Part shown: positions 22,632 to 34,919 of the stretch, piece after piece | Layout of the letters: each line of letters begins with the position of its first letter | How positions within the stretch are numbered: position 1 is the stretch's first letter | DNA from: Anaeramoeba flamelloides | Taxonomy: Eukaryota > Metamonada > Anaeramoebidae | Assembly (NCBI GenBank): GCA_027625915.1 | Contig: JANTQA010000018.1 | Span: 286,501 to 350,500 of the forward strand | Direction of reading: 5' to 3' | DNA: 64,000 nt | Notes under the pieces: generated by a model | The model's input: the letters and a program-made list of their open reading frames with translations, nothing else | Databases searched by the model: none | Told to the model about the DNA's origin: nothing | Position numbers and translations under genes: made by a program

Positions 22632-23048
22632 TTATGAATTTTGAATTAATTATTTTTTTGTTTTTTTTTAGTTTTTAAATTACTTATTATTTTTTTTTAA
22701 AGAGACAAAACTTTTTTCTTTTTGGAACAACATATCTCAATCAATAGTAATACAAAAAAGAATAATTTATATTTTTATTTTTTGATTTATTTTGTGATAA
22801 AAAAAATATTAAATTTTTGTTCTGATCAAGTATAAACTATGAAAATCTTAATATTTTTTTGGAATTTTATTATGGTTATTTTAGTTTTTTTATTTTTTTT
22901 ATTAAATTTTTTGGAATTTTGATTTTTTTTTTTGGATATTAGAAGAATTTTTGTGAAAGTAAGTAAATTTTTTTTTTTATATAATTATTATGAAATTAAA
23001 TTTTTGAAAAATCAAATTTAATTTTTAATTATTATTTTGAAGGGAATA

Positions 23049-23448
23049 CAGTCTTTCCAAGGCTACAGTGCTTTTTTATATGAATCAAATTTTGATGCTG
23101 ATATAGATTTTTAAAAAGTTGGATATGAGGATAAGAAAGCTCATATTGAAAAAAAATTTTCACAAATGACCTTATTTGAAAAATTTTCTTGTGATAAGAT
23201 CAAAAATATTTTCCGTATTTCAAGAGAAACTTTTAAGTGGCACCTCAACAGATTTTCCAGGTTTGAAGCAATTTAGAGATCTGAAAATTAATTTTTCTTG
23301 TATCAAAAGAAAATTTTTCAAATAAGGTCATTTGTGAAAATTTTTTTTCAATATGAGCTTTCTTATCCTCATATCCAACTTTTTAAAAATCTATATCAGC
23401 ATCAAAATTTTATTCCTATAAAAATTCACGGTAGCCTTGGAACAGCTG
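23049..23448. mobile_element. 400-bp foldback element with near-identical long arms
   Basis: TA-flanked (23047-23048, 23449-23450). The ends CAGTCTTTCCAAGGCTACAG and GTAGCCTTGGAACAGCTG are inverted. Arms at about 23084-23190 and 23309-23412 are almost identical in inverse orientation (AGTTGGATATGAGGATAAGA and its complement) over more than 100 bp around a roughly 120-bp spacer. Arm identity suggests recent formation or strong structural constraint. A transcript would fold into a long dsRNA hairpin. Confidence 0.85.
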
Positions 23449-23509
23449 TAAATTAATTATTTTTACAATAATTATTTTTAAAATAATATAGGATTTGATT
23501 ATATCTTTT

Positions 23510-25740
23510 CTAGTTCACGATAAAACTTTAAAAATCACTATTAATTTTAACAAATTGTACTAGTTGGATAAAATCACAATAATAGATAATATTGTGATAT
23601 ATATGTTTTAAAAAAAGTGAGGATATTTTAAAAAAAAACTTTATTAAAGTTTTATAGTTTAAAAAAATATAAAAACCTTTTCAGAATCTCAAACTTTTTG
23701 AAATTATTCACTTTTTATAAAGTGATGGATCAACCATTAAAAATATTATATAGTCTGGATTGTGAAGGAAATCACTTTTTTAAAAAAGAATTTTTTTTAT
23801 TTTAACTAGGGATTAACGTCTACTAAGGAGAAGCCCACAATCAAAGTCTGTTGTTATTTGGTTGAACCACATTAGTGTTACATGGTTCAAATTTCTCTAA
23901 AAAATCAATTAGTCCAAGTGGTAATATTTGTTGATCTCATCAATTAAAAATGATCTATGTATTAGTAAAAAACCCAACAATTTCAGAATAAAATCTACAT
24001 TTCGCTACAAATTTAAAGGTTGAATCATCAATATTCAGACAACAAAGTCACAAAATATCTTACTTAAAATTGTCGGCAAAATGTTAATTAGTTGTTAAAA
24101 AAGTCTTTAATTTTTAAAATTAAATCATTAACCAATTGATTTTTTTGACCAATAATTTCTGAAAGATTGGAAATAGTTTGATGCTACAAGTAACTTTATA
24201 AAAAGCAAACAAAATTAATCAGTCTTTGGGTTTTTATGCTAGATCATTATTGAGTTATTCTTTGAAATTAAAAAATTAAAAAAATAGTTACTTTTGGAAG
24301 TTCTAAATCTAAATTATTAAAAACCTGAATACTGTATTTTGGGTTTCTATTTTTTTAGATTTGGAAAAGTGAATTAAAAAAATTTTTTTCAAAATGAAAC
24401 TTTTTTAATTGTGATCCTTAGTAAAAAAAGTAATAATTTAAGTGCAATAAGATTTAAAATAGATTTTTTAGAGCTATTTAAGCCATGGCTCAGTAATATC
24501 ATTTACACCCAATTACAACATACTTTGGTTATAGAGAATTATATAATGAGTCTAATCCCTTAAAACACAAAATTCAAAAAAGTTCTGAAATGAAAAAATT
24601 AGGAAAAAAAAAACAAAAACAAAAAATACTTAATTGGTTAGAAGAACTATAAAAGAAAAAATCGTGATTTGAGGAGAAAATGGTGATAATTAATAATATT
24701 CTAACAATATTATAATTGTAATGTATTCTTTAAAACAACAATACTTGTATCAAAATGGTGGTAAATATCAAAATATCATGTTAGATGGTTAAGTGGAAAT
24801 ATATGAGTTAATTACCTGAAGGACTAATTCACTGATATTTTTGAAAAGAAAAAACTTTTTTGTTCAAAAAAAAAAAGATCAAAAAAAAAATTCTTTGAAT
24901 AAAAAGTTAAAAAGAAAGAAGGTTCAATCAAGGATCAGATAAGAAAATTTATCCTAATTTCTTTTATTTTGTTGAAAACTCAATCATACTTTCGATCAGC
25001 AACAGTAATAATGATAAATACATAGTTTCTCGATCTATTATGATATTTGAAATTGAACCTAATAAAAAAGCTTCTAAAACAACCAAAACTTGACAAGTTC
25101 TTCAAAGAATGTTGTTCTTTGGTTTAAAAAATTTTTCTTTAATCTATGGGAATTTAAAGGTGATTGATAACTTTTTAAAAAATAGTTTTCTGAATAAATT
25201 TTCTCAATGTAACCAAGTCAGTTTTTTTTTGGACTATTATTTTCTTCATGTTCTTCTTTCTTTTATCTTGGTATTGGTTGGAAAACACAACTCGATTTTT
25301 AAACATTTTTTTATAAAAAGTGCACGAATAAAAGTGAAAATTTCTTCTTACTTCTTTTTGGTTTTTTAACTTTTGAAGGTAATAGACCCATTTTTTAAAA
25401 AACACATCTATTTTATATTCAAGCACATTTTGAAAAATGATGATTATTGGTTTGATCAGAAAATTAATAAAGAGATTCATTTGATTTGTTCAAAAAAAAA
25501 ATTAAAATGAAAAAAATTATTTTTTCTAACTTGGCGAAAAATTAAATTGATTTAAGTAAAATTTAAGGTCGACAATTGCTTTATTCAATTGGAGAAAATT
25601 TACACCCTTTTCCAACCTTTTCTATCATTTTTAAAATGGTAAAAGCCTTGTAAAAGTCGCAAAGCTTTTTTAAAAATTCAAAGTATTTTTTGAAAAGTAA
25701 TTTTTAACAAAACAATTGAATTTACCCTGATTAAGGACTA
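23510..25740. repeat. Duplicated 3'-unit block, copy 1
   Basis: Begins around CACGATAAAAC and contains AGATAATATTGTGATATATATG, TCAAAATGGTGGTAAATATC, GGTTCAATCAAGGATCAGAT and GCTTCTAAAACAACCA. All recur in order at 34.97-37.06 kb and 48.82-51.83 kb; a shorter version is in the 7.55-kb element. No gene survives in it. The frames at 25109-25369 (+) and 25175-25480 (-) are not conserved as protein. Confidence 0.6.
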
Positions 25741-26218
25741 CTTGTGTAATTCAAAACATAGCCCCAACACAATTTGTTCCAATTTCATTTGAAATATAAA
25801 GGAATGAACTTTAAAATATTCTCCAATTTTGATCATCAAATCTTTTTATGTCATTTTTTATTTGAAAAATGAACAAGAAATTTTGAGAGACGTGAACTCG
25901 AATACCTTGGTAAGGAAAGTGAAAATGAAGATAAAAAATAATCACCATTTTCTAAATTGTAAAAAAATTCTCAATATATAACACTAACTTTAAAAGATCA
26001 CCTGGTCAATAATTATTTACCATTGAGTTGCTTTGAATTGTTATATTATTTTTCACAATAATTAATAACCCGTCCAACACTATCATGAAAATTGATAAGA
26101 TATAGAAATCAATATTCTATTATAAAATTGTGTTTTTTGAAATAAAAAAGTTAATTTCAATTTAAAGATAAAAATTTCAACTTCTCTTACTTCAATAGAG
26201 ATAAAATATTTTTGTAAA

Positions 26219-26372
26219 AATCTGGGATTTAAACAATTTTAGAAACTGAAGAAATCACAAAAATAAAAAAAATCACAGAAATTACAGAAATCACAGAAAC
26301 TTGATTGCGTTTTTCAATCATTGTTTTTAAATGGTAAAAATCTGGTATTTAAACAATTTTAGAAATTGAAGA
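26219..26372. repeat. Short direct repeats
   Basis: AAATCTGGGATTTAAACAAT (about 26218) recurs as AAATCTGGTATTTAAACAAT (about 26338), each followed by TTTAGAAACTGAAG-like sequence. Between them are tandem AAATCACAGAAATTACAG units. It looks like a small local duplication. Confidence 0.55.
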
Positions 26373-27756
26373 TCCACATTAATTTAAGTGTTTTAATGAA
26401 TTTGTTTATCAATTTCTAAAACCAAAAAATGGATAACTTATTTCAATCTTCTATTATTAATTTTATTGTTTAGGATGAGCTTTAAGAAAGCTTTTTCGGT
26501 TTGTTTTACAAAATAAAATTTCAGAATAGAAAAAAAAAAATTCATGTTCTAATAAATTTTCATGGTTGGGAACAGGAAAGGACTTTATTAATAATTCCAA
26601 AGGGTTTGTGATTTTTATTTTATTTTTTTTTTGTTTTTTGTTTTTCTTTAAATTAATATCTCCAGTCATGACTAAGAGTAGTCTATCTACTCAAATTGCT
26701 TGTAAAACAACATAATCTATACCAAATGCACTTCATATTTTGATGCTTTTTTGATATTTTTTTTTTGTTTGGATCGTTTCTCTCAAAAGATAATTTGTTT
26801 TATGGGGATAAATTGGGTTGAGGATGTATGTGAAAGGTTTTGAAGAAATTTTAATGTAATGATCTTTTGGGAATTAAATTTGCAAAAATTAGTCAGTTTT
26901 TTTTTAATTTAAAAATAATTCAAAAGTCAGTTGAGAAAAAATCTTTTTTAATTTTTGGGAAATGGGAATTTTAGTAGATTTAATATAATATCAAATCAAT
27001 TACAGTACCATTATTCAAAAATCTCTTTGTTTTAAAATAACAGAATTTTTCATCAAAAATTTTTCACTTTCCTAAACTTTGATCTCTTCCAAAAAAATTT
27101 GAACCCTCTCTGCTCAAATCACAATTCAATATAAAATAATAGAAAATGTCCTACAATGTGTAAGGATTTTAAAAATTGTTTTTAAGAGAACTTTTTTCAA
27201 AAAGTCGATTTTTGTCAACATTCTTTATCGTTTCGAGATATCTAAAAAATATACAACATTTTTGTAAAAAAAATCATTTTTTACCTTCTTAGATCTCTCT
27301 GAATAACCATTTTTGAGATTTAGCAACCAGCCTAACCTGATAAAAACACATAATAATTGAAATTTGATTTACAAACGTCGTTGTTGAAAGTATTATTTAT
27401 CTTCAAAAAAATCTATTAATAAAAAATTAATTGTTACTTTTTTTGAATTTCAAATGGTTACTTTTCTTCAATTTAAAACAAATTTTTTTCTTTCAATACA
27501 TTTTCAATTTAATTCAATTTAATTGAATTTATGGTTATTTTGTAACTCTCTATATTTGAAAAAGTAAGGATTTTTATAATACGCTTTACTAAAAAAAAGA
27601 ACTTATTTGAGAAAGGAAAAAAATGAAAAAAAAATCTTCTTCAGGGATCTCAAAAAACGGCAAAGACCGACATTGAAAACTAATATATAATTGTTTTCAA
27701 AATTAGATATTCAACCATTTAAATTGGAAATTGAGTTTCAATACTTGTCACTTCTT

Positions 27757-28090
27757 TCTACAGTTGTTTCAATAACCTTGGGTGTTGTTTTAATTTGGGT
27801 TTTTGAAAATTTTTTCTTCAATTTTTGTAAATAATTGTTTTTTTTTTTTTTGAAATTTTTTCAATTTTTCTTTAACTGTTGGTTTTTGGTTTATGAATTC
27901 TAATTCCTGAAAAATAGAGTTCAGTAAAACCTCTAGCCTACCAAACCATACAGTACTTACATGAGATCATTTTGTCAAACCATTTTTTCTACAACCTTCC
28001 AACTTTAGTCACCCTATTTCGGAACTAATCAAATCAAATTAAAACAAAACAATACCAAAATCCAAAACCATAAAAATCTTTCTGTCTGAT
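27757..28090. repeat. Relative of the 16.5-kb TIR element's left half
   Basis: TACAGTTGTTTCAATAACCT (27760 region) parallels the left terminus at 16467. Downstream, TTTTTCTACAACCTTC and ACAAAACAATACCAAAATCC match 16690-16770. The reading frame of the 16.5-kb copy is not kept. It is either a second insertion or part of the duplicated unit. Confidence 0.5.
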
Positions 28091-29719
28091 CAAAAAAAAA
28101 AAGAAAAAGAAATGAATATTTTTCTGAAAAAAGGTTTTGTTACTCTCTAAATGTAAAAAAATGTTTTTGAAAAAGTCACAAAGTTTTTTTTTTAAAAATG
28201 ATATAAAAAAATTTTCACTTTATTTTCATTTGTTAAGTCAATAAATGAATGTACCTTGAGTATAATTTTCAATTTAGTTTATAGCTATTTAGAAGAAATT
28301 TTGTTATTTTTGCCAAGGTGATTGATTGGGTAAGTTCCTTTTCTTTAATGGATTGAGTAGTGAAGTAGGGAACTTTTTTTAAAAGTCAAACGATGATATT
28401 CTTTCTTTTTTAATTTTCAGTGTTTCTTTGTGAGGTAATAATTCCGCTCATCTTTGAAATATTCCAAAACTACGGCAATATTTAAAGTGATGTGTTTTTA
28501 TAGCTGCTGTTGTTGATTATGATTTTGGAAATTAATTCTATTTTTTCTCTTTGAAAATTTCGTTTCTTTGAATTATTTTATTAGTTATAAATTAAATTTG
28601 ATTTTTAAAAAGTTTTTTAATTTGACTAAAAAATTGAAAAATCAAAAATTTTTTATTAAATAAAAGACCCAAAATGATTTCTACCTTGATGAAATTGACT
28701 TGATATATAAAAATAAATTATTTCAGATATCTAATAATACAAATTATTGGATGTTTTTTTGAGATTAACGAAAGGAATTATTTTTACAATAAAACCCCTT
28801 TATTATTATTTTGAAGAACTGATCGGCCTATCATTTTTTCTAATTTTACATATTTTTTTTTTCTTTATGTTTTTCCTCCACCTTTTCTTCTTCTTCTTTT
28901 TTTGATAATTTTAGTTTTGTTTTTAAAATTTTTATTTTTCTTTTGTTTTTCTTTTTCATTTTCTTTCTTTTTTTTTCTTTTTTTTTTTATTTTTTTTTCT
29001 TATTTTTTTTTTTGATATTAAAAGATCATTTGGAAAAAAAAAAAGATCTTCGAAAATATAAATAATCACTATCAAAATTTCAACTCTGTAATGTCTTTTA
29101 AAATGGATTTAATTATTCATAAAAAATCTTGTTGTTCAACTTTTTTTCTGTGAAATTTCAGTAATAAAAAATCGGTAATTCTCATTTCAAAAATTGTGAC
29201 TCACTTTTTTTTAATTTTTGGTTGTTTTTTTTTTTTTATTTTTAAAATATCAGGTATTTATCAATTTTGAATTCTTGAAAAGTAAATTACAAATCTGATT
29301 TAATTATTGGTTGTTCTTGAATACTAAAGGAGAATATTTTTTTCAATTTATTATTTCCCACCAGTAACAATTATTGAAATTGTTCTAACAATACTTAATA
29401 CTTGAAACACTAGGTTCATTTTTATTTTAGACATTTTTTTTTAGTTTGTTTTGTTTCTCTCAAAACATAATTTGTTCGTTTCAATATAAATTGGGTTGAG
29501 GTATTGTGGGAAAGGTTTTGTGAAATTATATATTAATTAATTCACCTTAAAAATGTTGCAAAAAACGAGTCAAGTTTTTTTATGGAAAAAAAAATTATTG
29601 TTTCAACTGTGAAAAATGTTCTTTCGTTTTTTTCGGAAATAGAAATTAGAATGGAGCTGATACAATATAAAACACATTATCGAGCTTTTTCTCGAATGTT
29701 TCTTGGTTTAAAAATAATA

Positions 29720-29882
29720 CTGGTATTTGAATAATAAATGGGATTTTTTTTCACTTCATTTTTAATTTCTCTTTTTTAAGAGAACATAGATCGAGAACCT
29801 CTTTCTTTAAGAACGAGATTTATAAAAAAAAAATATGGAAAATGAAGTGAAAATTCTTTCCCATTTAGAATTCAAATACCAG
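29720..29882. mobile_element. 163-bp MITE family CTGG, copy 2 (inverse orientation)
   Basis: Flanked by TA (29718-29719, 29883-29884). Its reverse complement differs from 18878-19040 at about 3 of 163 positions by my reading. Opposite orientation and lack of homology in the immediate flanks argue for independent insertion rather than duplication of the region. Confidence 0.88.
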
Positions 29883-31563
29883 TAATAGTATATTCCTTAA
29901 ATATTATCACTTTTATCCTTTTTGTCCTTTACAGTCAAAAGGTAAAACCATTTAATATTTAATTCACAAATTAAAAAATTATAATAGTTTATTCTCAACA
30001 AGACCAAATAAATTTCCATTTTCACTTATCTGTAAATTTTCCCAAAAAGTCGATTTTTCTCAACCTTCTTTTTCATTTTTTAATACAAGGTTGACATATT
30101 TCTGACATTTTTCGTTATATATACATTATTTCATTCTTATCTCACTGAATAAATATTTATGAGATTTCGGAACCTTGAAACACTCAGTAAAATTCACTTT
30201 TCTTAAATTTTCAATTTCACACTTAATCCTTAATAATGAGAGAGAATTAGATCATTAAAAATGTCAATACTCATTGGTTTCAAAAAGATCTTTTGATTTT
30301 TCTTTTTCTTCAAAAGAAAAAATATTATTAAGGATCTTTGAATAAAGAAATTGTCATCTATTTATACAAGATGGATTGTATTTTTTCTCAAGTTAAATTT
30401 CGTTTTGTAAAAACAAACATACTCTTGTGAACTTTTCATTTTCTTCAACAATTAAAAACCCAAAATTCGACATTTGTCAAAATAATGCATTCCCAAATGT
30501 TTAAATCTATGTCTCAAAATAAAAGACTTCTGTTTTTACGTTAAATAAGACATATATTTTAACCGATCAAAGAAACCTGACAATCAATCAAAAGTAAATT
30601 TAGTTTTGATTTAATCAAGTTCTATTAATTTCAAACTAAAGTCTAAAAATATAGTATCGAATTGGAAAATTTCTCTTCGAAAAAAAAGAAGTTAACTTTT
30701 AGGGAAAATTGTTATATCATCAAAAAAACAAAAAATTTAAAAAAACTGAGAAATTTACGAAAAATTTTGCAAAAATATGCATTCATAATTAAAATTTACC
30801 GAAAATATCATGGAATTTGTTTTCAAAATTGATTTGAACTTAGGTATACCACTGGGTAGTCAATTAGGTGTTACTTTGGAACAAGAAGAAAAAAAAGCAC
30901 TTATAAGATTTTGAAATTCAGACGATAGTTGTTTGACCAATATTATTGATCTAAGTATTTTTAAAAAAAAATTTTTAACAACAGTAAAAAGTTAAATTCT
31001 GAAAAACAAAATTTAATAAAGCCAACACGATTTATTGTAAGAACTATAAAAATGTCCTCTTTTTTCCCTGTTGATTTTTGGAGATCGATTTGGCTTATCA
31101 GGTTGTTTAATTTGTGATTGGTATTTAGGCACTTGTAGAAAAATACAAAATTTGTTTTTTCCCTTTCGCAAAATTATTTGGTACTTTAATGACTCTGACC
31201 CGAAAAAGAACTTCTTTTTTAAACAATTTTCGGTTCAGTTGTTTTTCAAAATTGTTTTCAAAAGCTCGTTCTTTTCAAACTTTTCTTTTCACTTTTGAAA
31301 ATTTTAAATAAAATATCATTTTTTATCAGAAGAAAACCTCAAATCACTATAAAATTGCTTCTCTTTTGATGAATAGTTAATTTTCTTCTTTTTTATTTTT
31401 TTACAAGAGAATCAAAGGTTTGGGAATTGTTCTATCGATTTGTATCATTTTGAAATACAGTCAAGAACAGAATTAATTCTATTGAACAATAATTCATTTA
31501 AATTAAATTGATTATCCCAATAATTCATTTTTTTTTAAATTTGAATTTTATTCAAAATAAAAT

Positions 31564-33862
31564 ATGAAAGTTTTTTTAATATTTGTAAGATCTAAATTAA
31601 AATTTTATTTTTTATTTTTGGCTTTGTACTTTTCCCACTTTTGGGTAAAAACAAATAAGGAAAAAACAAACTCCATAAAAAAATTAGTAATGACTCATAC
31701 CGACATATCAAACTATCTATGGAATTTTTTATTATCAATCAAATTTTTGATTCTGGTGTTGATCTATAGTTCTCTTTGGAATTTCTGTCACACAATTACC
31801 TACCAATACATCATACACCAATCATTAATTACAAAAAATTTTAAACTTGAAAATTAATATGAATTTATTCTTTATTTGTGATTCTTTTTTCTTATATTTA
31901 ATTAATTTTAAAATTTTGTTATAAAAATAAATCAAACAAAAAAAAAAAAATGAAAAATAGACTCTAATTATTGTCCTTTGTCTTTGTTCAGTCCATGTCG
32001 AAGGATCCAAAGGTAGAAAGTTCCAAAAGAAGAAAAATGCCTTCCAAATGGAACAAAAGCAATCAAGAGAAACAGGAGAGATGATTGTTCAATTGAAAGA
32101 CAATGTAAGTGTTGAAGAGTTTGTTGCTCAAACAGGGATGGTCTTTGTCAGGAAATTAAAATTACGAAAGGATTATTATCTATTCAAATATGATGTATTG
32201 AATCATAAGAAGGGCTTAGACTCAATTCCAGTGCTTGGCTTGGAAACAATGGCAGTTTCATATGAAAGGAACAAATATCAAAATAATGTACCAAAAGAAT
32301 ACACACCCTCTGATCCTCTTTTTCCTGATCAATTCCATTTAAAAAACACAGGTCAGTATGTCGGTCAAACAGGAGTGGACGTTAATGTGTCACCTGTTTG
32401 GGACCTAGGATACTTTGGAGAGGATATCACGATTGCCATTGTTGATGATGGGTTGTACCATTCCCACGAAGACTTGTCAAGCAATTTCTTGATGGAAGGA
32501 TCATGGGATTACTGTTTGGACAAGAATGATCCTGTTGGTACTAGTGATGATACACATGGAACCTCATGTGCAGGTGTTGCAGCAGCAACAGATGGAGATG
32601 GAGCTTGTGGATTAGGTGCGGCACCAAAGGCTAATCTCATGGGAAGAAGGTTTCTATGTTCGGGTACAACTGATGCAGATATGGTTGAAGCTTTAAGTGA
32701 CGAAAGTGAAGGTACAATCCATGTTTCTAGTAATAGTTGGGGACCAACAGGTTGTACAGAAGATGGATGTACCTATTATGAACAAATTCAAGTTGTAAAG
32801 GATGCTATTGTTGATGCAGTTCTTAATGGAAGAGATGGGAAGGGTATAGTGTTTGTATTTGCAGCAGGGAACGAAGCCGAATACGGGGGAAATATCAATC
32901 ATTATACATACGCAAAAATGGCTGAAGTCATTGGTGTAGCTGCAATCAATAACGATGGAGGGCACTCATATTATTCCAATGTAGGATCAGCAATTGTAGT
33001 TAGTGGAGTCTCATCTGGTTTGAACGCGAATGGCAATTACACAGGAATAAGAACAACTGATCGAGCATCAACAACAAGCTGCACAGATGAATTTGGGGGG
33101 ACATCAAGTGCATGTCCTTTAGTAGCAGGAGTGGTTGCACTCATTCTTGAAGCAAACCCAAAGTTAAATTATTGGCAAGTGCAACAAATTTTAATTGAAA
33201 CAGCCACTCGTGACGATTTACCAACAGAAAATTGGATTCAGAATTCAGAAGGATATCATTATCATCGTCACTTTGGATTTGGTTTAGTTGACGCGTCAGC
33301 TGCTGTTGAAGAAGCCTTAGAATGGGATGCTGAGCCTAATTTCCAAATGTTTGAAACAGATTTACAAACTGTCAACAAAAGCATCCCTGATAATGGTGGA
33401 ACTGATAACCCTGTTTTAGAAATCATCCAAGTTGAGAAAGACTACACAATTGTTGGTGGTGTTGAAATCCAAATCTCAATTACACACCCTTTCATTGGAG
33501 ATATTGGGATCATTTTGGAATCACCCTCGGGTACCTCAATAGATGTGGTCGTACCACATAACAATTGCAACGAGAATTTAGAAAAGTATCCTTTGGTTGC
33601 AAAGAATTTCTATGAAGAATCTTCAAAAGGTACCTGGACTATTCGTGTTTATGATGAAAGTCAGGAAGATGCAGGTACTTTTGATTCGTGGAAATTATCT
33701 TTTTATGGTATATCTGATAATTCAGATCCTTCTCCTACCATTACCCCTACCCCTACCCCCACCCCTGATCCTTCAGATGAAGCCAGTATTTCAAATTTCG
33801 AAAACAATTCATTTTTATTATCATTTTTCTTAGTAGCAATTATACAATTTATCATCTTTTAA
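31564..33862 (+). CDS. Kexin/furin-like proprotein convertase, copy 2
   Basis: Exon 1 is 31564-31584 (MKVFLIF, phase 0) and exon 2 is 31961-33862, giving about 640 residues. Joining the exons gives MKVFLIF directly followed by TLIIVLCLCSVHVEG, a textbook signal peptide. The propeptide is MIVQLKDNVSVEEFVAQ, and the S8 motifs IAIVDDGLYHSHEDL, DTHGTSCAGVAAA, FVFAAGNEAE and GGTSSACPLVAGVV are intact. The P domain includes ISITHPFIGDIGIILESPSG and GTWTIRVYDESQEDAGTFD. The C-terminus is a PTPTPTPDP stalk and a hydrophobic tail ending IIQFIIF, suggesting GPI anchoring at the cell surface or in secretory compartments. The propeptide end (YERNKYQNNVPKEY) lacks a Lys-Arg pair, unlike classical kexins. 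It groups with copy 3 in several segments. The frame looks whole, so it is likely functional. Confidence 0.9.
31585..31960 (+). other. Signal-peptide intron of convertase 2
   Basis: Donor GTAAGATC at 31585, acceptor AAAAATAG at 31960, phase 0, 376 bp. No MITE is inside, so this is close to the ancestral intron length. Around ATCAATCAAATTTTTGATTC it has the uninterrupted version of the site that is filled in copies 1 and 4. Confidence 0.75.
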
Positions 33863-34919
33863 TTATGAATTTTGCATTAATTATTTTTTTGTTTTTTTAA
33901 GTTTTTAAATGACCGATTGTTTTTTTTTAAGAGATAAAACTTTTCACTTTTTGGAACAACAAAGGTTAATCAATATAAATATAAAAAATGAATACTTTAT
34001 ATTTTTATTTTTTGATGTATTTTCTAATAAAAAAAAATAAAAAATTTGTTCTGATCACGAAGAATCGATGAAAATCTCAAGATTTTTTTGAATTTTATTG
34101 GTTATTTTAGTTTTTTATGTTTTTTTTTATTAAATTTTTAAGAATTTTGATTTTCTTTTTTGGATATTTGAACTATTTTTGTGAAAGTAATTAATATTTT
34201 TTTTTAACAATTTTGTTTTGAAAATAAGCTTTTGAATTTAGAGGATGTTATTTCAAAGAGGATTGTTAACAAAGAATATTTAATAATTTATAAAGTTTAA
34301 TTAAATATATATATATATATATATATTCGGTGATTAAATTAGTATATTCACTAGCTGATAAATAAGATATTTATTACCAAACTTTTTTTTTTTGATAAAT
34401 TTATATTATTTGTTATACACTTAAGTATGACTTATGAAAGATTAATAATCCAAAAATTAAATTATGATACAGGTGGAATATGGAATGTTGTAAAAAATAC
34501 AGTTTTTAAAATTTTTGAAATAAATAAAGAGTTCTATACATTTATCCAAAATTTGATAATAGTAAACGAAATACATCTATTTTTAATTTTTTAGTTGTAA
34601 TGGGATTTTTAATATGAAAAATCGTTTAACAGACACCAATACTTTTGTTTGAAAAATGATTTTTTTTTTAACAATCGAAAGTTTGATATTTACCAAACGA
34701 TTTTTTGATTATAATAATTATTAATCATTCAAGATAATTATATATTTTTTTAACTATGAGCAAAAAATGGATAAATGAATGGAAATCTTTATTTATTGAT
34801 TAAATTGTAGAAACTCTATTTTTTAAAAACACTCATCTTTACACCAGTGAATCATATTTGATTATATATATATATTACATCTATTTCAACTCATATGTGA
34901 ATCAGTTTTGTTACTATGA

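Larger units (their letters stand above)
22632..31563. other. Intergenic region between convertases 1 and 2
   Basis: No intact gene. The first 400 bp is 3' flank shared with the other convertases. Then come a foldback element (23049-23448), a roughly 2.2-kb block (about 23.51-25.74 kb) shared with 34.97-37.06 and 48.82-51.83 kb, short direct repeats at 26.2-26.4 kb, a relative of the 16.5-kb element (27.76-28.09), a block shared with 51.9-52.4 kb (28.35-28.8), a T-rich tract (28.85-29.05), MITE copy 29720-29882, a coding-like relic (30.85-30.91) and the promoter-proximal 5' flank common to copies 2-4 (31.24-31.56). Small frames here show no recognisable domain. Confidence 0.55.

Noticed and set aside
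26258-26302. AAATCACAG repeats as a CRISPR-like array
   Set aside because: Units are about 9 bp and degenerate with no spacers, in a eukaryotic context.
30840-30920. GIPLGSQLG as a reverse-transcriptase motif
   Set aside because: Resemblance to GIPQGSPLSP is superficial; no YxDD box or other RT motif lies in any frame nearby.
31564-31857. 97-codon frame upstream of convertase 2 as a separate gene
   Set aside because: Only its first seven codons are conserved, followed by a GTAAG donor. The rest is intron.
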